This document shows positions 36,029 to 44,766 of a stretch of DNA of 64,000 nucleotides, piece after piece. The DNA comes from JAJPKK01 sp963747835 (lineage in GTDB: Bacteria; Pseudomonadota; Alphaproteobacteria; Rhizobiales; Xanthobacteraceae): NCBI GenBank assembly GCA_963747835.1, contig CAVVGO010000003.1, positions 62,001-126,000 on the forward strand. Direction: 5' to 3'. The number at the start of each line of letters is the position of its first letter. Position 1 is the first letter of the stretch. A program made the position numbers and the translations under genes. The notes under the pieces were generated by a model. It did not search any database and was not told the origin of the DNA. It saw only the letters and a program-made list of their open reading frames with translations.

Positions 36029-37256
36029 CTAAAAAATGCCGTTGCGCGGAAGGCATCTTTTCGTGCGTGTTATCTTTTTGCTGACGTCGCCGCCCGTGAC
36101 GGCCTTGATCTCCTTTGCCTGACACGAATGATCGTCGACCAGCACAGTCGCCCCAAAGGGTAAGGTGCCGATCGGCGGCTCCGCCTTCAGGGCGATCGCG
36201 ATCGCGTCCCGGCGCGCCTCGGAAATGTGCCGACCCTGCGGATGGGCTTTTGCGTAGGCCTCGTAGGCTTCATAGCTTCCGCTCGCCTTTGCGGCGTTCC
36301 AGTCGCCATCGTCGGTGCCAGCCTGGGATGCCGCAGGTATCGGATCGACCCGAGAAGGCGTAGGTGGTGATGGCGCGGCGAGGATCGAGAATCCGCTGCT
36401 CTGCTTCAGCCCGATGCCTGCTCTCCGGATTCTGTTCGGCGAAACGGCGCAGTAATCCGATGTCGATCGTATCCTTCAGCAAGTCCCATCGGATATCGTC
36501 GGCGGACGCATCGACGGGCTGGGGGACGGCCACGGAACCAGGCGCCGGCGTTCCTCCGGGGCCGGCAGTCGCCACGGCTTGCGCCGGCGGCGGCGCCGCA
36601 GCCGATGGGACCGATGCGATCTGGTATTGCGAGGTCGAGGAGTTGTATCGCCACGCCGGACCTGCACCGAGAAGGAGCAAAACGGCGACGACGGCAGCCA
36701 TGATCATGGTCGCGTTTGCGCGAGGCGAGCGGGCCGCCTTCACACCTGCTCGCCCAAATCGATCAGGACCGCCGCCTTGAGGGCCGTATGACCTGCTCGC
36801 CAAGGCGCTCTCAATCGATTAAATCAGACGGTCGGAGTGCGGACGAAAATCTCTTCCGTCATCGACCGGTGCCGCATTGAGAAACGCAAAGTCCCGAAGG
36901 CCGACGGGCAGCGCGTCGGATTTCGGCATGCTGGCGCCGTTTACCAGCACCGGGATGACCAAGAGCTTCTGCTGGAGCGCCATCTCGATCTCAACTCGGA
37001 CCGGATCATCCTCATCATCGATGCGGGTACGGCTGTCCGCGCCGGCGCCCAGCCAGCCGGGCCCGACCACCGCAATCAGGACCTCGGCTTGCGACAGGGC
37101 GGTTTTGATATGCAGGCGGAAATCAATTCCGAATGGGATGTTGTCGACATCCATGAATACGGAGTCTGCACCAAAATACGCGATCAGCCGATCCGCGATG
37201 CGGCCTGCCACAGCCTGGGAGTCGGAGCGGCGGTATGAGAGAACGATTTTCGACAT
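36029..37256 (-). pseudogene. TIR-domain / transmembrane protein with C-terminal secreted-type domain; nonsense codon and frameshift
   Basis: Residues 1-about 130 are a TIR domain: KIVLSYRRSDSQAVAGRIADR, the BB-loop-like VFMDVDNIPFGIDF, and RVEIEMAL with the likely catalytic Glu89. A TAA at 36819-36821 stops it at residue 145. The same frame then continues with SIESALASRSYG, a transmembrane helix (MIMAAVVAVLLLLGAGPAW), a Pro/Ala-rich linker, and DDIRWDLLKDTIDIGLLRRF. Near 36390 one extra base shifts the frame. The next frame carries a Pro-rich linker, WNAAKASGSYEAYEAYAKAH, and EPPIGTLPFGATVLVDDHSC up to a stop at 36029. That last domain resembles the secreted protein at 37521. As read, only a free 145-residue TIR protein would be made. 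Confidence 0.7.
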
Positions 37257-37520
37257 GCTCGGCCTTTGAGCAGAAGGTGGCGGAGCGAGACGCTCAGGCC
37301 ATTGCATTTCGATTTGGACGAAATTGCAAGGCGTATAAGGACGGTACCCGATGCTACAGAGTCGAGGCACAAAGCAGACCGTGTCCGTCGAAACTTGGCA
37401 ACGGCGAAGCTGGTTGGCCATATGTCGCAAAACGTCGAATTGGTTTAGTTTGTCACGGTCCGGCCGGCTTGGTTGGCAGATTTCGCTTCCAGAACAGGAG
37501 CAATCGGGAGCTTATTTATC

Positions 37521-37763
37521 ATGCTGAAGTTCTATTCCTTCGTCCTGATGGCCGCCCTCGCCGCAACCGGCACGGCGACCTTCGCCAGGGCGGAGATACT
37601 CAAGAAAGAGCCGCCCATGGGGCAATTGCGAGAGGGGCAGACGGTGTTGGTCGACGACGGCACCTGTCCGCAAGGCCAGATCAAAAAGGTGATTGGTGGC
37701 AATCACACCAAGGTTGGCGGCACCAAACAGATCTTGCGCAACCATCAATGCGTTCCGCGATGA
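37521..37763 (+). CDS. small secreted protein (DUF6719-like)
   Basis: An 80-residue protein. The signal peptide ends near FARA-EI. The mature part is MGQLREGQTVLVDDGTCPQG followed by a basic stretch and CVPR at the end, with two Cys likely forming a disulfide. It resembles small secreted proteins annotated DUF6719 in related genomes (from memory). The mature domain matches, position by position, the broken C-terminal domain of the TIR gene on the other strand 265 bases away: EPPxGxL, VLVDD, the Cys, IKxVxGG and C-x-PR. Function unknown. Confidence 0.7.
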   Translation: MLKFYSFVLMAALAATGTATFARAEILKKEPPMGQLREGQTVLVDDGTCPQGQIKKVIGGNHTKVGGTKQILRNHQCVPR

Positions 37764-37816
37764 GACGGGCCGACTTTGCGGTTGATGCCATTCGACCGCC
37801 AACGATCCTGCGCTAA

Positions 37817-38902
37817 TCAAAGCCCGCCGAGGTTGCGGAACTTCTGCACCCGCTTGCCCTGGACCTCGGCGGTGTAGATGTTGCCCTTGCTGTCGATGCC
37901 GATGTTGTGGAGGTTGTAGAACTCGCCGAGCTGATGGCCGACGCGGCCATAGGAGGCCATCAGCCTGCCGTCGGCGTGATCGATGACGTGGAATTCGCCG
38001 TTCGGGTCATCGACCACGATCAGGTAGGTCTGCGCCGCATCCGGCCATTTGGCGATCGATCCGATCGTTCCGGGCGCGCTGTCTTTCAGCACCGATATTT
38101 CGCGCACGAAGGTGCCGTCCCGGCGGAACATCTGCATCCTGTTGTGGCTGCGGTCGCACACCAGCACCAGCCCGTCATTGGTGATGGTGATGCAATGCAC
38201 CGGATTGCCGAACTGCTGCGGCGGCGGCCCGTTCGGGTCCCACGCGACCTTGTCGTCGGTCGGCGGCTTGCCGTAAGCGCCCCAGTGCCGCTTGTAGGCG
38301 CCGGTCGCGGCATCGAATACGATGACGCGATGGTTGGCGTAACCGTCAGCGACGAAAATCTCGTTGCTCTCGCGATCGACCACCATGTCGGCGGGACGGT
38401 TGAAGTGCTCGGTGTCATTCGAGCCGCCGGGCGTGCCGGGCTTGCCGAGCCGCATGACGAATTTGCCGTCGCGGGTGAATTTGTAGATGTGGCCGCCGGT
38501 CTCGACATTGTCGCCGACCCAGACGAAATTGTTGTGGTCGACGAAGATGCCATGGCCGTCGTTGCCCCACTTGTAATCGGGACCGTCGCCGCCCCAGCCC
38601 TGCACCACCTTGCCGGCCTGGTCGAACTCGATCACCGGCGGAGCCGGCACGCAGCACTTCACATTCGCCGTGGTTGACGCTCGCTTCTCGCGGGCATCAA
38701 GCGAGCTGGGACGCTGGTTGATCCAGACATGATCCTGCGCATCGACGAAAATGCCGCCGATCACGCCGATGATCCAGTTGCCCGGCAGCGTCTGCGGCCA
38801 GGTCGGATCGACCTGGAATTTCGGCGGCTCCGCGAGGGCCGGCCGCAGCAGCACGGCAGCCGCGACCCCGACCAAAGCAATCCTGCGTGCGATGCGCCGC
38901 AT
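37817..38902 (-). CDS. secreted NHL-repeat beta-propeller protein
   Basis: A 361-residue exported protein. The signal peptide is LVGVAAAVLLRPALA. It is followed by six or so NHL-type repeats such as NDGHGIFVDHNNFVWVGDN, NRPADMVVDRESNEIFVADG, and FYNLHNIGIDSKGNIYTAEV. The fold is a six-bladed propeller as in peptidylglycine alpha-amidating lyase relatives, but no catalytic residues could be assigned. CCVPAPP carries an adjacent Cys pair. Start 38902 is chosen for the AGGGGTGG site and the signal peptide; the longer frame upstream is not supported. Stand-alone gene. Confidence 0.8.
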   Translation of the reverse strand: MRRIARRIALVGVAAAVLLRPALAEPPKFQVDPTWPQTLPGNWIIGVIGGIFVDAQDHVWINQRPSSLDAREKRASTTANVKCCVPAPPVIEFDQAGKVVQGWGGDGPDYKWGNDGHGIFVDHNNFVWVGDNVETGGHIYKFTRDGKFVMRLGKPGTPGGSNDTEHFNRPADMVVDRESNEIFVADGYANHRVIVFDAATGAYKRHWGAYGKPPTDDKVAWDPNGPPPQQFGNPVHCITITNDGLVLVCDRSHNRMQMFRRDGTFVREISVLKDSAPGTIGSIAKWPDAAQTYLIVVDDPNGEFHVIDHADGRLMASYGRVGHQLGEFYNLHNIGIDSKGNIYTAEVQGKRVQKFRNLGGL

Positions 38903-39189
38903 CAGTCCACCCCTTTGCCTCATCCAAATGCCGCATTCACGGGACGACTTGATCGGTCGCCCGGTCCGGAGGCTAAAGTTATTCGTAGGCTGTTTGCAAC
39001 TCAATGGCGCCGCGATCGCCAACTCGCCATCATGCGCTCGCGATCCGCGGCCGTGATCCACGAGGCGGGGCGCCGCGGATGCGAGCCTCGCGCTTTGGCG
39101 CACCGCGCTCGCGCGACGGTCGGGCGTTGCGAGCCGCCGGAAAATATTCGGCGGCCCGCTTCAGGAGCGGATGCAAGGCGAGACGGCGG

Positions 39190-39519
39190 TTAGTCCGCGG
39201 TCACGCGATCGTTGTAAACGTGGATGTTCTTTATCTTGCACCAATCGACCTTGTACTGTTCGGTATCGATATCTTCGTAGATAATCCGGAACGGGACGAC
39301 GCAATCGCCTTCGTTGGAGTTCCAGTCCATCACTTGGTGTTCGTCCTGATCGACGCCGACGTTTTTCCAGGTATCCCACTTTCCGTTCTCGTAGGTCTGG
39401 AAACCCTCGATCGCGTATTTCGAATGATTATAGAGGGTGAATTTGTAGCTTTCGGCCACCGCGGGCCCGGCAACGAGGCCGCCGAGCAGTCCACCGCATA
39501 GCAAGAAGTAGCGCACCAT
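39190..39519 (-). CDS. small secreted protein of unknown function
   Basis: A 109-residue protein with a clear signal peptide (LLGGLVAGPAVA-ES). The mature part is a beta-rich YKFTLYNHSKYAIEGFQTYE, with NEGDCVVPFRIIYEDIDT and a second Cys in DWCKIKNIHVY. The two Cys residues may form a disulfide in the periplasm. GGAGAC precedes the chosen ATG (39519). No family was recognised. It lies beside another small secreted protein on the same strand. Confidence 0.65.
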   Translation of the reverse strand: MVRYFLLCGGLLGGLVAGPAVAESYKFTLYNHSKYAIEGFQTYENGKWDTWKNVGVDQDEHQVMDWNSNEGDCVVPFRIIYEDIDTEQYKVDWCKIKNIHVYNDRVTAD

Positions 39520-39596
39520 TCTTTGTCTCCGTTTAGGTTTGGATTGAAGCACTTCGAGGCGAATGCGCTCTGACGATTGGATCCAGGCAACAAACG

Positions 39597-39863
39597 CTAT
39601 TTCCAGCCCGCCTCTTTGTCGCAGGCGCGACGCTCCGTTACGTGGACCTTTTCCCACTGCGTGATGGATTGGGTTTCGTTATCGCTCATCTTGTTGTTCA
39701 TGCAGGTGCAGTACTTGAGCACGACCTCGGATTTCGCGCCTTCGTTCTTGTTGTCCTGCACACACTGGTTGATCCACTTCACGTCATCCGTGGTCGCCGC
39801 AAGGACGGCCTTGCCGGCGAAAAAACAGCTCATCCCGGCCACGACTAAGGTTGCAAATCTCAT
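39597..39863 (-). CDS. small secreted Cys-rich protein of unknown function
   Basis: An 88-residue protein. The signal peptide (MRFATLVVAGMSCFFAGKAVLA) precedes a mature domain with INQCVQDN, YCTCMNNKMSDNE and a late Cys in RRACDKEAGW. The mature domain has four Cys in a C, C-x-C, C pattern, seen in other unclassified alphaproteobacterial secreted proteins. Probably disulfide-bonded and periplasmic. No function can be assigned. It lies 77 bases upstream of the other small secreted gene and may be co-transcribed. Confidence 0.65.
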   Translation of the reverse strand: MRFATLVVAGMSCFFAGKAVLAATTDDVKWINQCVQDNKNEGAKSEVVLKYCTCMNNKMSDNETQSITQWEKVHVTERRACDKEAGWK

Positions 39864-40155
39864 CGCTCTTCACCCTTCCATTAGCCGCCAATCTTCCTGA
39901 TTATTAGCGGTCGGACGCACATTCATGTCCCATTTGATTGTGTTTTTCAAGAAAAACAACCTCAGATGGGCGAATCGGTTCGTCGTCGATTCGCCCGAAC
40001 CGTTACACTGCCCGTGACTGGGCCGATCAACAAACGCAAGACACGGTTACTGCGGGGGATAAATTCGACGGCCGATGCACGCGAGCAGGATTAGCGCGGG
40101 TCGAACGCGAAAATGTGACACGCCCGAAGGACGCCCGCCGATGTCAGAGATCCGC

Positions 40156-40827
40156 TCAACCGCGCCCGAACAAACGCAAGACGGATTGCCATAGCACCTT
40201 GGCCATCAGGGCAAACCCGGAAATCGGCTTTGCGGCCGTCGGCGCGGGCAGCGGCGGTGCGACAGCGGTGCGCGTTTGTGGGGCCGACGCGGGAGGCATC
40301 GCGACAGTGGGGACGGGTGCGGAGGCCGGCGCAGCATCGGGGGCGCCAGCGGGCGCGGGTGCGGCCGCGGCCGCATCCTGGGCAAGGTGGGCTTTGAGGT
40401 TGTTGGCAAACTGCGTGATGATCTGCGCCGCCGTCATCTGGATGATGCCGACGCCACGGCCATATTGGGCGACCGCGCCGGACAGCGTCAGGTTGGTGTG
40501 CACCAGCACCTTGGTGCCGCTGCCGGCAGGCTCCAGGTGGAAGGCCGCCACCGCGTTGGCGGCGCCGCGCCCCTTGGCGTCGTTGCCTTGCGCGGCGACG
40601 CGGGCCTTGTGGGCGTCGTTATCGATCTCGTCGAACTTCACGGTGCCGGCGAAGGTCAGCGCGACCGGGCCGAGCCGCACCCCGATCTTGCCCTTGTAGG
40701 TGCGGTCGTCCGTCACGTCGGTGAGTTCTGCGCCCGGCATGCACGGGGCAATGCGCCTGATGTCCATCAGGACCTTCCAGGCATCGCCGACCGGCAGCGG
40801 CACCTCGAACGAATTATCGAACTCCAT
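40156..40827 (-). CDS. coxG: CoxG family (SRPBCC) protein
   Basis: A 223-residue protein. Residues 1-about 145 are an SRPBCC/CoxG domain (MEFDNSFEVPLPVGDAW, CMPGAELTDV, AGTVKFDEID, and LSGAVAQYGRGVGIIQ). An Ala/Pro-rich linker (about 150-195) and a short hydrophobic C-terminus (FALMAKVLWQSVLRLF) follow. This is the layout of CoxG, which anchors CO dehydrogenase to the membrane; paralogues accompany other molybdenum hydroxylases. No hydroxylase subunit is adjacent; the nearest lie 14 kb away. It follows pyrE on the same strand after 140 bases. Confidence 0.85.
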   Translation of the reverse strand: MEFDNSFEVPLPVGDAWKVLMDIRRIAPCMPGAELTDVTDDRTYKGKIGVRLGPVALTFAGTVKFDEIDNDAHKARVAAQGNDAKGRGAANAVAAFHLEPAGSGTKVLVHTNLTLSGAVAQYGRGVGIIQMTAAQIITQFANNLKAHLAQDAAAAAPAPAGAPDAAPASAPVPTVAMPPASAPQTRTAVAPPLPAPTAAKPISGFALMAKVLWQSVLRLFGRG

Positions 40828-40967
40828 CCTGCTTTTTCCCGTCCGTCGCGCTGCGACACCCGCGCGAAAGCGCCACCCTTATAGGTTTTCCCGCGCCGAA
40901 AAGTCGGCAACTTTGCGGGATCGGAAAATTCTATCAAAAATCGTGCCGTTCCGGACGCGGCGCGGCG

Positions 40968-41660
40968 TCACTCGGCCGCGGCCGCGGCGACGCCGCCATG
41001 AGCCTGGGACCAGCCGGCCGGATCGTTCATGAACTTCTCCACTTCGGTGAGCATCTTCGGCTCGAATTTGTTCGACGCCTTGGCGACCTTCAGGATGTCC
41101 CACCAGGTGGCGAGCCAGTGCATGTTGATGCCGAGATCGGCGAGGATTTTACGGCCGTCCGGATAGATGTCGTAGAAGAAGCACACGAAGACGTGGTCGA
41201 CCTTGGCACCGGCCTGGCGCAGCGCATTGCAGAAATTGACCTTGCTGCGGCCGTCCGTGGTGAGATCCTCGACCAGAAGGATGCGCTGGCCTTCCTTGAT
41301 GTCGCCTTCGATCTGGGCGTTGCGGCCGAAGCCCTTCGCCTTCTTGCGCACGTAGAGCATCGGCAGGTCGAGCTTGTCCGCCATCCACGCGGCGAACGGA
41401 ATGCCGGCGGTTTCGCCGCCCGCCACCGCGTCGAACTGCTCGAAGCCCGCCTCGGACATGACGATCGAAGCGCCGAAATCCATCAGGGTGCGCCGCACCC
41501 GCGGAAACGAGATCAGGCGCCGGCAGTCGGTATAGACCGGGCTCGCCCAGCCGGAGGTGAAGATGAACGGCTTGTCGGTCATGAACCGCACCGCCTCCAC
41601 CTCGAGGAACATTTTCGCCGTAAGGTCGGCGATGACCTGGCGATCGGTAAAGCTTGGCAT
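40968..41660 (-). CDS. pyrE: orotate phosphoribosyltransferase
   Basis: A 230-residue PRTase of the de novo UMP pathway. The PRPP-binding motif is ILLVEDLTTDGRSKVNF, and the flexible-loop Lys/Arg stretch is YVRKKAKGFGRNAQIEG. FTSGWASPVYTDCRRLISFP is the OPRTase N-terminal signature. It makes orotidine 5'-phosphate from orotate and PRPP in the cytoplasm. It follows pyrC by 33 bases in the pyrK-D-C-E block. Confidence 0.93.
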   Translation of the reverse strand: MPSFTDRQVIADLTAKMFLEVEAVRFMTDKPFIFTSGWASPVYTDCRRLISFPRVRRTLMDFGASIVMSEAGFEQFDAVAGGETAGIPFAAWMADKLDLPMLYVRKKAKGFGRNAQIEGDIKEGQRILLVEDLTTDGRSKVNFCNALRQAGAKVDHVFVCFFYDIYPDGRKILADLGINMHWLATWWDILKVAKASNKFEPKMLTEVEKFMNDPAGWSQAHGGVAAAAAE

Positions 41661-41693
41661 CGTGGCGTTCCTTAATTCGTCTTCGTCGGGGCT

Positions 41694-42740
41694 TTAACTT
41701 GCCACCACTTTCCACTCGATGGTCTCGCCACCGCGGTACACGAGCGCGCGCTCGTCCGGGCCGTCGACCTTGATCTCTTCCGGCGCCACCCACGACGACT
41801 TTTCAAGCGTGATGGTTTCGGTGTTGACCGGCAGCTTGTAATGGGTCGCGCCATTGATGGCGGCAAAGGCTTCGAGCTTGTCGAGCGCGCCTTCCTCCTC
41901 GAACACCTTGGTGTAGGTCTCGATCGCCACCGGGGCGTTGAACATGCCCGGAATGCCGTTGACATTGACCTTGCGGGCGTAAGGATGCGGCGCTGAGTCG
42001 GTGCCGAGGAAATAGCACGACTCGCCCGAGGTCGCGGCCTTGCGCAGCGCGTCGCGGTCGCGCGCCGTCTTGATGACCGGCATCACGTACATGTACGGCT
42101 TGAGGCCCCAGCCGAGCCAGTCGGTGCGGGTCAGGATGAGGTGATAGGGCGTGATGGTGCCGCCGAGTTGCGGCTTGGCGCTGCGCACGAAATCGACGCC
42201 GTCCTTGGAAGAGAGGTGTTCGAGGATCATCCGCAGGTCGGGAAACATTTTGGTAAGCGGGATCAGCTTGCGTTCGATGAACACCTTCTCGCGATCGAAA
42301 ATATCGATGTCGGGATCGACGTCCTCGCCGTGCATCAGGAACGGCATGTCGATCTTTTCCATGCGCTCCAGCACGCGATGGACGTTCTTCAGATCGGTCA
42401 CGCCGGCCGCCGAATTGGTGGTGGCGTTGGCCGGGTAGAGCTTGACGCCGGTGAACACACCGTCGCGGAAACCGCGCTCGACGTCGTCCGGATCGGTATC
42501 GTCGCGCAGATAGCAGGTCATCAGCGGCGTGAAGGTCGAGCCCGGCGGCCGCGCCGCAAGCGCGCGCTCGCGATACGCAACGGCGTCCGCCGTGGTGGTG
42601 ACCGGCGGGATGAGGTTCGGCATCAAGATCGCGCGGCCGAAATGCCGCGCCGTATACGGCAGCGACGCCTTGAGCATGGCGCCATCGCGCACATGCAGGT
42701 GCCAGTCGTCCGGTTTGCGGATGGTGATGCGCGTTGTCAT
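41694..42740 (-). CDS. pyrC: dihydroorotase (class II, PyrC type)
   Basis: A 348-residue amidohydrolase. The zinc-binding HLHVRDG puts His14 and His16 at the metal, FTGVKLYPANATTN carries the carboxylated Lys, and FLMHGE and LEHLSSKDG supply the remaining His ligands. The length and the HLHVRDG/ILMPNLIPPV signature are those of E. coli PyrC rather than the long class I enzymes. It cyclises carbamoyl aspartate to dihydroorotate. Its ATG overlaps the pyrD stop (ATGA), supporting co-translation. Confidence 0.93.
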   Translation of the reverse strand: MTTRITIRKPDDWHLHVRDGAMLKASLPYTARHFGRAILMPNLIPPVTTTADAVAYRERALAARPPGSTFTPLMTCYLRDDTDPDDVERGFRDGVFTGVKLYPANATTNSAAGVTDLKNVHRVLERMEKIDMPFLMHGEDVDPDIDIFDREKVFIERKLIPLTKMFPDLRMILEHLSSKDGVDFVRSAKPQLGGTITPYHLILTRTDWLGWGLKPYMYVMPVIKTARDRDALRKAATSGESCYFLGTDSAPHPYARKVNVNGIPGMFNAPVAIETYTKVFEEEGALDKLEAFAAINGATHYKLPVNTETITLEKSSWVAPEEIKVDGPDERALVYRGGETIEWKVVAS

Positions 42741-43684
42741 CCGATCGGGGCTGCCGCCGCCGCGAATGTCTCCATCGGGGCGTCGTCGATCATGGCGCCG
42801 GTGAGGTCGGACACCCGCGCGAAGCCGCGCTTGCGGCACCATTCCTCGAGGCCGTCCAGAATCGCCAGCATGCCGGACGGATTGCGGAAGATGATGTAGC
42901 CCATCATCACCGCGGTGGCGCCGGCCAGCATGTACTCGACCACGTCCTCGACCTTGACGATGCCGCCGCAGCCGATGATCGGGATCTTCACCGCCTTGGC
43001 GCATTGATGGACCATGCGCATGATGATCGGCTTCACGCCCGGGCCCGAAATGCCGCCGAACTTGTTGCCGATCGCCGGGCGGAACGTGTCGACGTTGATC
43101 TTGAGTCCCAAAATGGTGTTGGAGACCACGAGCGCGTCGGCGCCGGCGGCTTCCGCGGCCTTCGCGATCGCCACCACATCGCCCGCATTGGGCGACAGCT
43201 TGCACCATACTGGCTTGTCGGTGGCTTTGCGGATGCGGCTCATCACGCTGAAGGTGTGGTCCTCATGCATGGCGAAATTGCCGCCGCCCGGATTGCGGGT
43301 CGGGCACGAGATGTTGACCTCGATGATGTCGACGTCCGGCACGTCGACGTCGCGTGTCATCGCCTCGAAATCGTCGGCGGTCTGAGCCGAGATGCTGCCC
43401 ACCAGCGGCGGGGTGAAGCGCTTGTAGTCCGGCACCTGGTGGCTCAGGAAATACTCGATGCCCTTGGTGGGCAGGCCGATCGAGTTGATCATGCCGCATT
43501 CGAGCTCGGCGACACGCGGCGGCGGATTGCCGATGCGGAACTCGCGCGACACCGTCTTGGCGACCAGCGCGCCGAGGCGGTTGATATCCATCACCTGGGC
43601 GAGATCGGTGGAGAACGCGCCGGACGCCGGCATGATCGGGTTCTTCAGGGTGACGTTCCCGATCTTCACCGTCATGTCTACCAT
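42737..43684 (-). CDS. pyrD: dihydroorotate dehydrogenase, class 1B catalytic subunit
   Basis: A 315-residue FMN barrel. The active-site base is the Cys of NISCPTRNPGGG, which marks class 1, not the Ser of the quinone-linked class 2 enzyme. MPASGAFSTDLAQV and the FMN phosphate loop IIGCGGIVKVEDVVEYMLAGATAV fit. The family also includes the catabolic dihydropyrimidine dehydrogenase PreA, but pyrC and pyrE directly downstream favour the biosynthetic role. ATG 43684 has AGGAGG and overlaps the pyrK stop by seven bases. Confidence 0.85.
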   Translation of the reverse strand: MVDMTVKIGNVTLKNPIMPASGAFSTDLAQVMDINRLGALVAKTVSREFRIGNPPPRVAELECGMINSIGLPTKGIEYFLSHQVPDYKRFTPPLVGSISAQTADDFEAMTRDVDVPDVDIIEVNISCPTRNPGGGNFAMHEDHTFSVMSRIRKATDKPVWCKLSPNAGDVVAIAKAAEAAGADALVVSNTILGLKINVDTFRPAIGNKFGGISGPGVKPIIMRMVHQCAKAVKIPIIGCGGIVKVEDVVEYMLAGATAVMMGYIIFRNPSGMLAILDGLEEWCRKRGFARVSDLTGAMIDDAPMETFAAAAAPIG

Positions 43685-44541
43685 CCGACTGCCTCCTGTA
43701 GATCGAACACCGGCCCTTCGATGCAGACGCGGCGAAGCTCCTTGTGGCCCTTGACCTCGAAGGTCCGCACGCAGACGTAACAAGGGCCGAGCCCGCAGGC
43801 CATTACCTGTTCCATCGCGACCTGGCCCGGAATGCCGTGTTTACCGCCGAGCCGCTTCATCAACTGCATCAGCCGATTGGAGCCGCAGGTGAAGAACGCG
43901 TCGGCGCGTTTCGCCGCGATCAAATCGTCGAGGATTTTCTCCACATTCTCGATGTCGCTAGAGCGATCGATGTCGAGCACCGGAACCACGGTGCCGACCT
44001 TGGCGAACAGGTCGTCCGCCATGACGAGGTCGCGGCTGCGCGCCGAGAGGATCGCAGTGACGCCGATGCCGTAACCGGCGGCAAGTTGTGAGATCGGCGC
44101 CAGCGTGGCGAGGCCGACGCCGCGGCCCAGCACCACGATGTTGCGCCACGCCGGATCGAGATGAAAACCGACGCCGAGCGGGCCGACCAGGTTGAGCATC
44201 TCGCCCCTCTTCAAGGTCGCGAGGCCCTTGGTGCCACGTCCGACGCACTTGTAAAGAAACTCGATGCGGCCGCGCGCGGCGTCGACCCGGTACACGCTCT
44301 GCGGCCGTCGCAACCACAACTCGCCCGCGTCCGGCGACGGGCACAAAAGATTGAAGAACTGCCCGGGCTGGACCGCGAGCGCCTTGGGCGACGCCGCGAC
44401 GACCAGATGCTTGTATTCTTCGTTCACCCACTCGTGGGAGATGACCGGGCACAGCGCCTCCTCGGCCGGAATATGCGTCTCGGTCGGAGACAGCTCGCTC
44501 TTGCCGACAATGAACGGCGCCGATGCAAAGACTTCACCCAT
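43678..44541 (-). CDS. pyrK: dihydroorotate dehydrogenase electron-transfer subunit
   Basis: A 287-residue FAD/[2Fe-2S] protein. The FAD domain has LRRPQSVYRV, and the NAD domain has NIVVLGRGVGLATLAPI. The C-terminal cluster motif is ACGLGPCYVC followed by RRVCIEGPVF, giving the four Cys ligands. In class 1B enzymes PyrK passes electrons from PyrD to NAD, making dihydroorotate oxidation independent of the respiratory quinone pool. It is first in the pyrK-D-C-E block. The N-terminal extension of about 35 residues is longer than usual. Confidence 0.85.
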   Translation of the reverse strand: MGEVFASAPFIVGKSELSPTETHIPAEEALCPVISHEWVNEEYKHLVVAASPKALAVQPGQFFNLLCPSPDAGELWLRRPQSVYRVDAARGRIEFLYKCVGRGTKGLATLKRGEMLNLVGPLGVGFHLDPAWRNIVVLGRGVGLATLAPISQLAAGYGIGVTAILSARSRDLVMADDLFAKVGTVVPVLDIDRSSDIENVEKILDDLIAAKRADAFFTCGSNRLMQLMKRLGGKHGIPGQVAMEQVMACGLGPCYVCVRTFEVKGHKELRRVCIEGPVFDLQEAVGW

Positions 44542-44713
44542 TCACGGCACCCATTTTGCGGCGGTTGCAGCGGCCGCGGGCTTGCGGCGGCGGGGCCGGC
44601 CAAGTCGGCCCTGCAGGCCATACTGCGCTGCCACATGATCTAACGCCAGACTGTGCCAAAATCAAGAATTTATCCAATTTGTGAACAACTCAGCCCCAGG
44701 GGCAGCTTTCGTT

Positions 44714-44741
44714 ATTGTACGGAATGAATCCGTATTGTACG
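44714..44741. promoter_or_regulatory. likely antitoxin operator
   Basis: TACGGA-ATGAA-TCCGTA is an inverted repeat at 44718-44734, flanked by the direct repeat ATTGTACG at 44714-44721 and 44734-44741. It lies 26 bases before the antitoxin start. Ribbon-helix-helix antitoxins autoregulate through such repeated sites. Confidence 0.6.
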
Positions 44742-44766
44742 TTCATTGGTAATGAGAGGAGGCACT

